Shown one piece after another: positions 26,403 to 34,174 of a stretch of DNA of 64,000 bases (position 1 is its first letter; every line of letters starts with the position of its first letter). The notes below the pieces were generated by a model that ran no database searches, was not told the origin of the DNA, and worked only from the letters and a program-made list of their open reading frames with translations. The stretch is from an uncultured Dyadobacter sp. (GTDB lineage Bacteria; Bacteroidota; Bacteroidia; Cytophagales; Spirosomataceae), in NCBI RefSeq assembly GCF_946482605.1, contig NZ_CAMLSE010000024.1:57883-121882 (forward strand). Reading direction: 5' to 3'. The translations under genes were made by a program, and so were the position numbers.

Positions 26403-27137
26403 ATGCAACATCCCAAAGGCCTTTTCAAACTACTCACATTTCTCGTCATTACCGGCTTCGCATCGATCAGCTACGCGCAAAACCTCGACGATATTATTGC
26501 CAAGCATATTCAGGCCATGGGCGGGAAAGAGAAACTGGCCAAACTTGAAAGCATGAAGATTACTGCCGAAATGGATGTGATGAACATGAAGGTGCCCGTC
26601 AGCACGATTATTGTCCAGAATAAGGGATTCCGGAGCGAGACAACCGTGCAAGGAATGACCATCGTGCAGGCAGTGAGCGGCACGAAGGGATGGGCCATCA
26701 ATCCAATGTCAGGGCAAACGAAAGCAACTGCACTGCCCGAAGAAGCCGTCAAATCGATGACCGCTGAAACAGATCTGACCGGACTTTACAACTATAAGGA
26801 AAAAGGATATAATCTGACGCTGGACGGCGAAGAAGAATTGATGGGAGCCAAAGTTTATAAGGTGAGCATGCTGCTGCCCAATGGCATCAAGCGAGTAAAC
26901 TATATCTCCAAGGACACATTCTACATCCTGAAAATCATAGCACAGACCAATGTGAACGGGCAGGATGTCATGTCTGAAAACACGCAGTCGGATTTCCGGG
27001 CTGTGGATGGGATCTACTACCCATTCTCATCGGAGGTAACAACCTCAGCAATGCCTGGTACCAAGATGGCGTTGAAAATCACGTCGCTGGAAGTCAATCA
27101 AAAAATCGACCCCAATATTTTCGTAATGCCTCAGTAG
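26403..27137 (+). CDS. Outer-membrane lipoprotein-sorting (LolA-like) protein
   Basis: 244 residues with signal peptide FKLLTFLVITGFASISYAQ. The mature part starts NLDDIIAKHIQAMGGKEKLA KL, the usual opening of a Bacteroidota family annotated as lipoprotein-sorting or LolA-like, and continues as an antiparallel beta-sheet typical of the LolA/LolB fold (WAINPMSGQTKATALPEEAV, KVYKVSMLLPNGIKRVNYIS). It lacks close similarity to housekeeping LolA, so the ligand is unknown; periplasmic. The start at 26403 is preferred; an upstream in-frame start falls inside the DUF433 relic. Confidence 0.8.
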   Translation: MQHPKGLFKLLTFLVITGFASISYAQNLDDIIAKHIQAMGGKEKLAKLESMKITAEMDVMNMKVPVSTIIVQNKGFRSETTVQGMTIVQAVSGTKGWAINPMSGQTKATALPEEAVKSMTAETDLTGLYNYKEKGYNLTLDGEEELMGAKVYKVSMLLPNGIKRVNYISKDTFYILKIIAQTNVNGQDVMSENTQSDFRAVDGIYYPFSSEVTTSAMPGTKMALKITSLEVNQKIDPNIFVMPQ

Positions 27138-27158
27138 CGCTCGGAAAGCCACTTTATG

Positions 27159-27190
27159 AAATCCCGGAATAATTTTTTCGGGATTTTTTT
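27159..27190 (+). terminator. Rho-independent terminator
   Basis: Stem aaatcccg / cgggattt with a 12-base loop followed by a T-run, 21 bp after the LolA-like gene. Confidence 0.85.
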
Positions 27191-27266
27191 TATGCATTTG
27201 AAACTAATTTTTACATTTGCATGTATATACATTAAATGTTGATACACAAAAAAACCGATATAAATC

Positions 27267-27794
27267 ATGGCTACTACTAAATGGGTGATTGACCCAACAC
27301 ATTCCGAAATCCAGTTCAAAGTGAAACACCTGGTGATTTCCACTGTAACCGGCGCATTCAAAACTTTTGAAGGCGGTATTGAAGCTGAAAACGAAGATTT
27401 CGACGGTGCTACCGTCCACTTTTCCGCTGATGTGGAAAGTATAGATACCAATCAGGCTCAACGCGACGCACATTTGAAATCAGCCGATTTCTTCGACGCC
27501 GAGAACCACCCCAAATTGTCATTCTCTGGTAAACTGGTAAAAAAAGGCGACGATGATTACAGCCTCAGGGGAGATCTGACCGTAAAAAATGTTACCAAGT
27601 CGATTGATTTCGCAGTAGAACATGGCGGTAACATGACCGACTTCTACGGCAATAACAAATCGGGTTTCGAAATCTCCGGCAAGATCAACCGTAAGGAATT
27701 CGGTCTGGAATGGAGCGCAGTAACCGAGGCCGGCGGCGTGGTCGTAGGGGATGACGTGAAACTGATCGCCAACGTGCAGGTTGTGAAGCAATAA
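27267..27794 (+). CDS. YceI-family protein, cytoplasmic form
   Basis: 175 residues without a signal peptide. Starts MATTKWVIDPTHSEIQFKVK, the classical YceI opening, with HLVISTVTGAFKTFEG, NHPKLSFSGKLVKKGDDDYS and the final EFGLEWSAVTEAGGVVVGDD. YceI proteins bind isoprenoid lipids in a lipocalin-like barrel. It differs from the secreted member at 3646 by lacking export, so the two probably serve different compartments. Monocistronic: a terminator lies on each side. Confidence 0.93.
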   Translation: MATTKWVIDPTHSEIQFKVKHLVISTVTGAFKTFEGGIEAENEDFDGATVHFSADVESIDTNQAQRDAHLKSADFFDAENHPKLSFSGKLVKKGDDDYSLRGDLTVKNVTKSIDFAVEHGGNMTDFYGNNKSGFEISGKINRKEFGLEWSAVTEAGGVVVGDDVKLIANVQVVKQ

Positions 27795-27819
27795 TATTTA
27801 ATAAACCGTTCCTCTTACG

Positions 27820-27851
27820 AAAAGCGTGGATATTTTTATCCCGCTTTTTTT
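27820..27851 (+). terminator. Rho-independent terminator
   Basis: Stem aaaagcg-gga / tcc-cgctttt, with a T-run, 25 bp after the YceI gene. Confidence 0.8.
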
Positions 27852-27980
27852 GTTTCCAGCCGGTTCGTTAATACATTTCAATTTCCATTGGGTAAACAAA
27901 TCGGAATTGTAGCTTATCAGGGGGAAACGACATTCTATCGTCCTAATAGTTATTATTTTCGGCTCAAAACGATATTTACA

Positions 27981-28976
27981 TTGATCATTGAAACACGCGC
28001 CTATGCCCGTGCGGGACTTTTAGGCAATCCTTCTGATGGTTTTTTCGGAAAGACGATATCTATATCTGTAAGAAATTTCGGTGCTTCCATTTCGCTTTAC
28101 GAGTCACCGGAACTGCACATCGAGCCCCAGCCCCAGGACCTTAACACTTTCCGCAGCATTTTTCATCTGCGCGATTCCGTGAATATGCTAGGCTACAATG
28201 GAGGTATTCCGCTCATTAAGGCGGGTATCAAGAAGTTTGGCGACTATTGTGAGGAGAATGCCATCAGGCTGCCCAACAAGAACTTTACCGTCCGCTACCG
28301 CTCATCCATCCCCAGGCAGGTAGGCATGTCAGGGTCCAGCGCGATTATCGTGGCATTGTTCCGCGCATTGATGCAGTTTTACAAAGTCGAAATACCATTG
28401 GAAATATTGCCGCAACTCGTAATGGTTACCGAAACCGAAGAGTTGGGCATTACCGCCGGCTTGCAGGACCGTGTGATCCAATGCTATGAGGGTTGTGTGT
28501 ACATGGATTTTGACAAGAACATGATCCAAACGAAGGGTCATGGCCGCTATGAGCGCATTAACCCTGAATTGTTGCCTAAACTTTATGTGGCATATAACAC
28601 TAATCTGAGCAAGGTCTCGGGGAAAGTCCATAACGATGTCCGAACGCGGTTCGACCGTGGTGAACAGGACGTAATCGATGTGCTGGGGCAGATCGCCCAA
28701 AAGGCCGAAGATGGCCGCACGGCATTGCTGGAAGGCCGCGCGGACGATCTGCACGCGTTGATGAACGAGAATTTTGACCTGCGCTGCAAGATCTATAATG
28801 TCCCCGAATCCAATAAAAAGCTGATCAACGCAGCACGCGCATGCGGCGCATCGGCCAAATTTGCAGGATCCGGTGGCACCATCATAGGCATTTACAAAGA
28901 CGACGATATGCTGAACCAGCTTTTTGTGCAACTGAAAAAATTCAACGCACGGGTGATCAGGCCGTTTGTGGTTTAG
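27981..28976 (+). CDS. GHMP-superfamily sugar kinase, glucuronokinase-like
   Basis: 331 residues from a TTG start at 27981 (MIIETRAYARAGLLGNPSDG). A longer in-frame reading from TTG at 27888 is possible but adds 31 residues unlike the family. Seen: GHMP motif 2 SSIPRQVGMSGSSAIIVALF (about residues 100-120) and motif 3 ACGASAKFAGSGGTIIGIY near the C-terminus. The NPSDG opening and the motif-2 sequence resemble plant glucuronokinase, which makes glucuronate-1-phosphate. The next gene is a GalU-type nucleotidyltransferase, consistent with salvage of a uronic acid or sugar to a UDP-sugar. The substrate is inferred, not proven; mevalonate kinase is unlikely from the opening motif. Confidence 0.8.
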   Translation: MIIETRAYARAGLLGNPSDGFFGKTISISVRNFGASISLYESPELHIEPQPQDLNTFRSIFHLRDSVNMLGYNGGIPLIKAGIKKFGDYCEENAIRLPNKNFTVRYRSSIPRQVGMSGSSAIIVALFRALMQFYKVEIPLEILPQLVMVTETEELGITAGLQDRVIQCYEGCVYMDFDKNMIQTKGHGRYERINPELLPKLYVAYNTNLSKVSGKVHNDVRTRFDRGEQDVIDVLGQIAQKAEDGRTALLEGRADDLHALMNENFDLRCKIYNVPESNKKLINAARACGASAKFAGSGGTIIGIYKDDDMLNQLFVQLKKFNARVIRPFVV

Positions 28977-28977
28977 A

Positions 28978-29123
28978 GGCTGTAAGCTGTAAGCCTTAGG
29001 CGATAAGCTACTTGAACGTGCTATAAGCTATATGCGAGCCATTAAGTGAATCAATGCCTGTTTTAATACATAATAAAAAAACAAAGCTTTAAGCTCAAAG
29101 CCTATTGCTTACAGCTTAAAGCC
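28978..29123. repeat. 146-bp foldback element with 32-bp imperfect inverted ends
   Basis: Ends 28978-29009 and 29092-29123 are inverted copies matching at 26 of 32 positions, rich in the unit taagct. It fills the gap between the kinase and galU genes and has no coding frame. This looks like a small non-autonomous mobile or dispersed intergenic repeat; the other genome copies expected for that cannot be seen here. Confidence 0.6.
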
Positions 29124-29136
29124 CTTTAAAAAAACT

Positions 29137-30000
29137 ATGATCCGCAAAGCCGTTATACCTGCTGCCGGGCTTGGAACCCGGTTCCTGCCTGCAACCAAAT
29201 CGATGCCCAAGGAAATGCTTCCGATTATCGACATTCCGACCATTCAGTATGTGGTACAGGAAGCGGTAGATTCCGGAATTGAAGATATTCTGATCATTTC
29301 CGGAAAAGGCAAGCGCGCCATCGAAGACCATTTCGACCGGAATGTCGAACTTGAAAGCCGCCTGGAAGAAAAAGAAGACCTGCTGTGGTTCAATGAAATG
29401 CGCCGGCTGGCAGATATGGCCAACGTCCACTTCGTAAGGCAGAAAGAGGCCAATGGACTTGGTGATGCCATTTATTATGCACGTCACCATGTGGGGAACG
29501 AGCCATTCGCGGTATTGCTGGGCGATACCATTATGGATTCGGTGATCCCGGTTACCCAGCAGCTCATGGATACCTACGAGCAATACGGCGGATCCGTGAT
29601 CGCAGTCGAAGAGGTCCCCGCCAATAAGGTGAACCGGTACGGGATCGTAGGCGGCAGTCCTCTCAGCGATTCGATCATGGAACTGAGCACGCTCGTCGAG
29701 AAACCGGCGATCGACAAAGCGCCTTCCAACCTGGCTATTGCCGGCCGTTACATCCTGACGCCCGAGATTTTCAATACAATAGAACAAACACCAAAGGGTA
29801 AAAACAACGAGATTCAGCTTACCGATTCCCTTTTGCTGCTTTTGAAACGCGAGAATATATTTGCGCACCACATTGAAGGCAAGCGTCACGATATCGGGGA
29901 TAAGCTCGATTATCTCAAAACCACGGTCGAGTTCGCATTGAAAAGAAAGGAGTTTGCGGAGCCGTTTCGTCAATTCCTGATCGATATTTTGAATAAGTAA
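29137..30000 (+). CDS. galU: UTP--glucose-1-phosphate uridylyltransferase
   Basis: 287 residues, normal for bacterial GalU/GtaB. Makes UDP-glucose from UTP and glucose-1-phosphate for polysaccharide synthesis. Seen: the nucleotide-binding opening IPAAGLGTRFLPATKSMPKE, then EAVDSGIEDILIISGKGKRA, LGDTIMDS with the metal-binding Asp, and EIQLTDSL. It lies 160 bp after a glucuronokinase-like gene, the gap being occupied by a foldback repeat, and 17 bp before an SDR gene. If the kinase makes uronate-1-phosphate, this enzyme could have wider UDP-sugar pyrophosphorylase activity (inference). Confidence 0.93.
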   Translation: MIRKAVIPAAGLGTRFLPATKSMPKEMLPIIDIPTIQYVVQEAVDSGIEDILIISGKGKRAIEDHFDRNVELESRLEEKEDLLWFNEMRRLADMANVHFVRQKEANGLGDAIYYARHHVGNEPFAVLLGDTIMDSVIPVTQQLMDTYEQYGGSVIAVEEVPANKVNRYGIVGGSPLSDSIMELSTLVEKPAIDKAPSNLAIAGRYILTPEIFNTIEQTPKGKNNEIQLTDSLLLLLKRENIFAHHIEGKRHDIGDKLDYLKTTVEFALKRKEFAEPFRQFLIDILNK

Positions 30001-30017
30001 TTAAACAAGCCATAGCC

Positions 30018-30707
30018 ATGCCTAAACAAGTCGTCGTCAGCGGAGCCACCGGAAATCTCGGTAAAGATGTTGTCAGAAAACTCACAGAGCTCGGCTATGG
30101 CTTGCATATTAATGTGCGGGAAGGCAAAACGGACGCTTACCGTGATAACCAGAACGTTTCGAATTATCTGGCCGACCTTGCAAATGCCGAACAGGCAGAG
30201 CAGTTTGTAGCAGAAGCTATCACCAATGCAGGGAAAATCGAGGCAGGTGTATTGCTGGCAGGCGGGTTTGCAATGGCCGGACTGACGGATACCACCGATT
30301 CCGACATTGAACGAATGCTGACGATGAATTTCAGAACCGCATTTCACGTCGTCAAACCGTTGATGAAACATTTCGATGCCATGGGTGGCGGGCAGTTCAT
30401 TTTCATCGGCTCACGCTCAGCGATCGTGCCGGAAACCGGGACGGGAAGCTTTGCTTACACCCTCGCAAAATCACTGATTTTCCAGATGGCCGACCTAATC
30501 AATGCGGAAGGGAAGGAAAAAAACATCTCCGTGACCGTGATTGTCCCCAGCATTATTGATACCCCCGACAACCGCACGGCGATGCCGGGTTCGGATTTTA
30601 GCAAATGGATTCCGGCCAAAGATATGGCAGAAGGCGTAGCATTTGTACTGAGCGATACAGGGACAAAATTACGGCAGACCGTTTTGAAGCTTTACAACGA
30701 AGCCTGA
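30018..30707 (+). CDS. Short-chain dehydrogenase/reductase
   Basis: 229 residues, a compact classical SDR. NAD(P)-binding VSGATGNLGKDVVRKL (TGxxxGxG-like) at the N-terminus, the NAG-type block AGVLLAGGFAM, catalytic Ser in FIGSRSAIVPETG and the YxxxK pair in FAYTLAKSLIFQMA. C-terminal segment VIVPSIIDTPDNRTAMPGSD resembles the dihydropteridine-reductase-like group of small SDRs. It follows galU by 17 bp and is probably co-transcribed. Substrate not determined. Confidence 0.88.
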   Translation: MPKQVVVSGATGNLGKDVVRKLTELGYGLHINVREGKTDAYRDNQNVSNYLADLANAEQAEQFVAEAITNAGKIEAGVLLAGGFAMAGLTDTTDSDIERMLTMNFRTAFHVVKPLMKHFDAMGGGQFIFIGSRSAIVPETGTGSFAYTLAKSLIFQMADLINAEGKEKNISVTVIVPSIIDTPDNRTAMPGSDFSKWIPAKDMAEGVAFVLSDTGTKLRQTVLKLYNEA

Positions 30708-30785
30708 GTCAATCCCACCACGCTCCGGTCCTGCGGATGTGCTGCCATTTGATCCAATATGACCAAAGAGCACATTACACCCATG

Positions 30786-32090
30786 TCAAAAGATATCCGG
30801 AGTGTCCAGCACGGCAATTTTCACCTGCGAAATAGTGCTTCTCTGTTTCTTTAAGACGGTAAACTCGTAACGCTTCGTTTTGAACTTCTCTCCTACCGCC
30901 GGAATGCGGCCGAACTTCCATATCATGTAGCCCGCCAAAGTTTCGTAATCAGGTCTTTTGGTAATATCGTGCGGTAATTTATCGTTCAAATCCCCGATAG
31001 AGGCCGAACCCTGGACTGTGTAGGTATTATCCGTCTCATTTTTTACAATAGGCGCCTCGTTGTCGTACTCGTCCTGGATCTCCCCTACCAGCTCTTCCAG
31101 AATGTCCTCCATTGTCACGATCCCATCCACCCCGCCGTACTCATCGATGATCACAGCCATCTGCTGGCGGTTGACCTGAAATTCACGCAGCAATACACCG
31201 ATTGGCTTCGATTCATGTACGGTCGCAATCGGCCTGATCAGTTCCCGGAGTACAATCTCCTTACCCTGCCGCATTTTCAGGAGCAGATCTTTCAAATGCA
31301 GGACCCCTATGACCTGGTCCAGCGTATCTTCATAAACCGGCATTCTGGAATAGCCCTCTTCGATCACCTTTTCAAGCTTGGCTTCGGAAAAATCATTCAC
31401 ATCGACGCCTACGACCTGCGGGCGCGGGATCATGATCTGGCGTGCAACCCTTTCGGAGAAATTGAATGCGTTTTTGATAAGATCATAATCCGCCGCCTCG
31501 ATCATCCCGCTATCCTTCTGCTGTTGGACCAGGTAGCGGAGCTCATCGCTGCTATGCACCTCGCTCCCATGCGACGGCGTAATACCCACGCCTTTCAGGA
31601 TCACATTTGCAATGCCGTTTAACAACCAGACAACCGGCCGGAAAACCAGGAAAAAGCCGTGCAGGGGGTAGGAAAGCATCAGAGTCGTCGACTCGGGCCT
31701 CTGAATAGCGATCGACTTGGGGGCAAGCTCACCAAAAACAATATGCAGCACGGTAATAATAGCAAATGCAGCAGGTAGTGCAATCTGATGTGCGAGTTCG
31801 GGATCGAGCGAAATACCTACCAGTTCCATGGCACTGATGAGGATCTTGGACACTACCGGCTCGCCAATCCAACCTAAACCAAGACTAGCCAGGGTGATGC
31901 CGAACTGTGTGGCGGCCAGGTATCCGTCCAGATTGGAGACAATTTGTTTGGAAAGAATGGCCATCCGGTTGCCTTCCTGGACTTTTTGTTCCAGCTGCGA
32001 AGCCCGGATCTTGACAATGGCAAATTCAGCAGCTACAAAAAAACCATTCAGCAATACGAGCACTAATGTGATGAGAACCTGGATAACCAT
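30786..32090 (-). CDS. CNNM/CorC-type membrane protein (hemolysin family, DUF21-CBS-CorC)
   Basis: 434 residues. A DUF21 (CNNM) membrane domain with three to four segments (about 1-190; VLITLVLVLLNGFFVAAEFA), two CBS domains (about 205-330; MIPRPQVVGVDVNDFSEAKL, VIIDEYGGVDGIVTMEDILE) and a CorC_HlyC domain (about 345-430). Members transport or sense magnesium or other divalent ions; the name hemolysin is historical and does not imply a toxin. Convergent with the SDR gene. Confidence 0.93.
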   Translation of the reverse strand: MVIQVLITLVLVLLNGFFVAAEFAIVKIRASQLEQKVQEGNRMAILSKQIVSNLDGYLAATQFGITLASLGLGWIGEPVVSKILISAMELVGISLDPELAHQIALPAAFAIITVLHIVFGELAPKSIAIQRPESTTLMLSYPLHGFFLVFRPVVWLLNGIANVILKGVGITPSHGSEVHSSDELRYLVQQQKDSGMIEAADYDLIKNAFNFSERVARQIMIPRPQVVGVDVNDFSEAKLEKVIEEGYSRMPVYEDTLDQVIGVLHLKDLLLKMRQGKEIVLRELIRPIATVHESKPIGVLLREFQVNRQQMAVIIDEYGGVDGIVTMEDILEELVGEIQDEYDNEAPIVKNETDNTYTVQGSASIGDLNDKLPHDITKRPDYETLAGYMIWKFGRIPAVGEKFKTKRYEFTVLKKQRSTISQVKIAVLDTPDIF

Positions 32091-32234
32091 GGAGGTTGGT
32101 AGATCAGTTTTAAGTTAGAATGCGTTTCAAAGCTGCATTTTAACAAAAAATTATACCATTGGGAAACCGGTGAGGCCTTTAATGCTTTTCCTGATGTCCG
32201 ACTCCATCCCTAATTTTTGTAAATTGAATCCCTT

Positions 32235-33440
32235 ATGAAAAGTGGCCACGCCGATCTACCATTGCATTACGGGAAAGTCCCGATCTGGCTCGCACAGCGT
32301 ATGAGTGCGCTGGGCGGGTCCATTGTGGAAGCCATTGTCATGGAATACGGACGGGATGCATTGCTGCAAAAAATGAGTGATCCGTTCTGGTTTCAGTCGC
32401 TGGGGTGTGTGCTGGGAATGGATTGGCATTCATCCGGCATTACCACCTCGGTAATGGGCGCGTTGAAACAATCGGTCAATCGCAAGTCGGCCGAGCTAGG
32501 CATTTACATTTGCGGAGGCCGGGGCAAATATTCGAGGCAGACCCCGGCGGAGTTACTGGCCATTGCAGATAGAACGGGGCTGGACGGCAACCTGCTCGTC
32601 CATCACAGCAAACTATCCGCCAAAGTTGACAACACGGCTATTCAGGACGGCTTTCAGCTGTATCTGCATTCATTTGTCCTTTCCAAAGAAGGTCACTGGG
32701 CCGTTATTCAGCAGGGAATGAACACCGATGACAGGTTGGCGCGGCGGTACCACTGGCATTCACCAAGTATTCAATCATTCATCGAGGAGCCACATACATT
32801 CATCTATGGCCAAAATCAGGGCAGTATTTTGAACCTGACCGCCAAAGCAGCAGCTCCCACGCGCACCGGCATTCTGGAACTGACTAAAGAAAATCCCGAC
32901 CGGATCATGCGCGAAGTGTCCAGGCTCATCATGCCCGATCACCACGACGTCCGCGCAGAAGATGTGAACCTGAGAAGACTCGGCGCTGTACTTGCATTGG
33001 CACATGATAATCCCGTCGGAGACATGGAGTCGTTGCTGATGCTGGAAGGCGTGGGTCCCCGAACGATTCAATCGCTTACGCTGGTGAGCGAGATCATCCA
33101 CGGAACCCCTTCCAGGTTCAGCGATCCGGCCCGCTTCTCATTCGCCCACGGAGGCAAGGACGGCCATCCGTTTCCCGTGCCCATTACCGTGTACGACGAA
33201 TCCATTCTGACCCTCGACCGGGCTATTCACAAAGCTAAAATGGGGGAAAAAGAAAAGTCCGAAGCACTGAAGAACCTTTCGAAAGTGTCTGCCCGGCTGG
33301 AAAAGGACTTTGAGCCCAATAACCGCTTCAATGACATCGTGCAACAGGAAAGAGACAACTCCTGGAAATACGAAGGCCGGACCGTCAAAGGAAAGGCGAA
33401 AAAACCAAAGGGCCGGGACGGCCAGTTGGAGCTGTTTTGA
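32235..33440 (+). CDS. DUF763 protein with a helix-hairpin-helix segment
   Basis: 401 residues, a family of unknown function shared by bacteria and archaea. Typical opening SGHADLPLHYGKVPIWLAQR M and SLGCVLGMDWHSSGITTSVM. A helix-hairpin-helix-like stretch LLMLEGVGPRTIQSLTLVSE occurs near residue 270, usually a sign of nucleic-acid binding. The C-terminal 50 residues are basic (GRTVKGKAKKPKGRDG). Conserved His and Asp residues (WHSSG, YHWHSP, MPDHHDV) suggest a metal site (inference). The protein may act in DNA repair or processing, but this is not established. No partner gene is evident. Confidence 0.88.
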   Translation: MKSGHADLPLHYGKVPIWLAQRMSALGGSIVEAIVMEYGRDALLQKMSDPFWFQSLGCVLGMDWHSSGITTSVMGALKQSVNRKSAELGIYICGGRGKYSRQTPAELLAIADRTGLDGNLLVHHSKLSAKVDNTAIQDGFQLYLHSFVLSKEGHWAVIQQGMNTDDRLARRYHWHSPSIQSFIEEPHTFIYGQNQGSILNLTAKAAAPTRTGILELTKENPDRIMREVSRLIMPDHHDVRAEDVNLRRLGAVLALAHDNPVGDMESLLMLEGVGPRTIQSLTLVSEIIHGTPSRFSDPARFSFAHGGKDGHPFPVPITVYDESILTLDRAIHKAKMGEKEKSEALKNLSKVSARLEKDFEPNNRFNDIVQQERDNSWKYEGRTVKGKAKKPKGRDGQLELF

Positions 33441-33520
33441 TTGTAATGGTTTGATTTACTAACTTTAACAATAGGTTTATACGTGCTCATCGAGTACATG
33501 ACCAAACACCTGAGAAGCTG

Positions 33521-34090
33521 ATGATACTGCGTTCCCAATCGCCGGTTCTGCCTAGTTCACTGGATGAATTCATCCAGTGGGAACCCGTCGATGGATTTAA
33601 ATATGAATGGAACGACGGTATAATCATCAAATCTGGCAAAGTGAAGAAAAAACATCTCTTCATCATCAGAAGGCTACAACAACTATTCTTCCAAACGGTC
33701 GCTTTTTCCGGAGGTGGCGCACTGATTATGGAGCAAGACGTTATGCTCAGCGACATCCAGATGCGCAGACCTGATCTTGCTTTTTTCAATGGCGAACAAA
33801 TTGATACATCCGCAATCTCCGGGGAAGAGCCGATTCCGGAATTTTTAATCGAAGTAATATCTCCCAACGACGATGCCGAAAAAGTAGAAGAAAAGTTGGT
33901 GGAGTACTTTCATTCGAGCGTAAAAGTAGTTTGGCATATTTATCCTGATAACGAGGTGGTGTATGTGTATACTTCCAGAAAAAATGTTCAAATCTGCACC
34001 GAAACGGATATTTGCTCGGCATCACCGGTGATGGAGGATTTTGAGATATCCGTTAAAGAACTGCTTTCTACAACCCATTCGCCGCAGTAA
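33521..34090 (+). CDS. Uma2-family (DUF820) PD-(D/E)XK nuclease-like protein
   Basis: 189 residues, the full family length. Seen: opening DEFIQWEPVDGFKYEWNDGI, core QMRRPDLAFFNG and PEFLIEVISPNDDAEKVEEK LVEYF, in which Asp, Glu and Lys form the PD-(D/E)XK catalytic triad. Uma2 proteins are widespread in cyanobacteria and Bacteroidota and are thought to derive from mobile restriction-like endonucleases; the biological role is unclear. It stands alone, without a methyltransferase or toxin partner. Confidence 0.88.
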   Translation: MILRSQSPVLPSSLDEFIQWEPVDGFKYEWNDGIIIKSGKVKKKHLFIIRRLQQLFFQTVAFSGGGALIMEQDVMLSDIQMRRPDLAFFNGEQIDTSAISGEEPIPEFLIEVISPNDDAEKVEEKLVEYFHSSVKVVWHIYPDNEVVYVYTSRKNVQICTETDICSASPVMEDFEISVKELLSTTHSPQ

Positions 34091-34174
34091 ATGCAATAAA
34101 TTCTTCCTTTTTTAATTCCTTTGTACCCGGTTCCTTATGAAACCTGACTCATTCTGCATTAAGCAACGGCCTCA

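Noticed and set aside
29116..29973. 285-residue frame antisense to galU
   Set aside because: Mirror of a well-conserved gene; no recognisable motif.
30786..32090. Hemolysin toxin
   Set aside because: The domain order DUF21-CBS-CorC is that of a divalent-ion transporter or sensor; hemolysin is a historical label.
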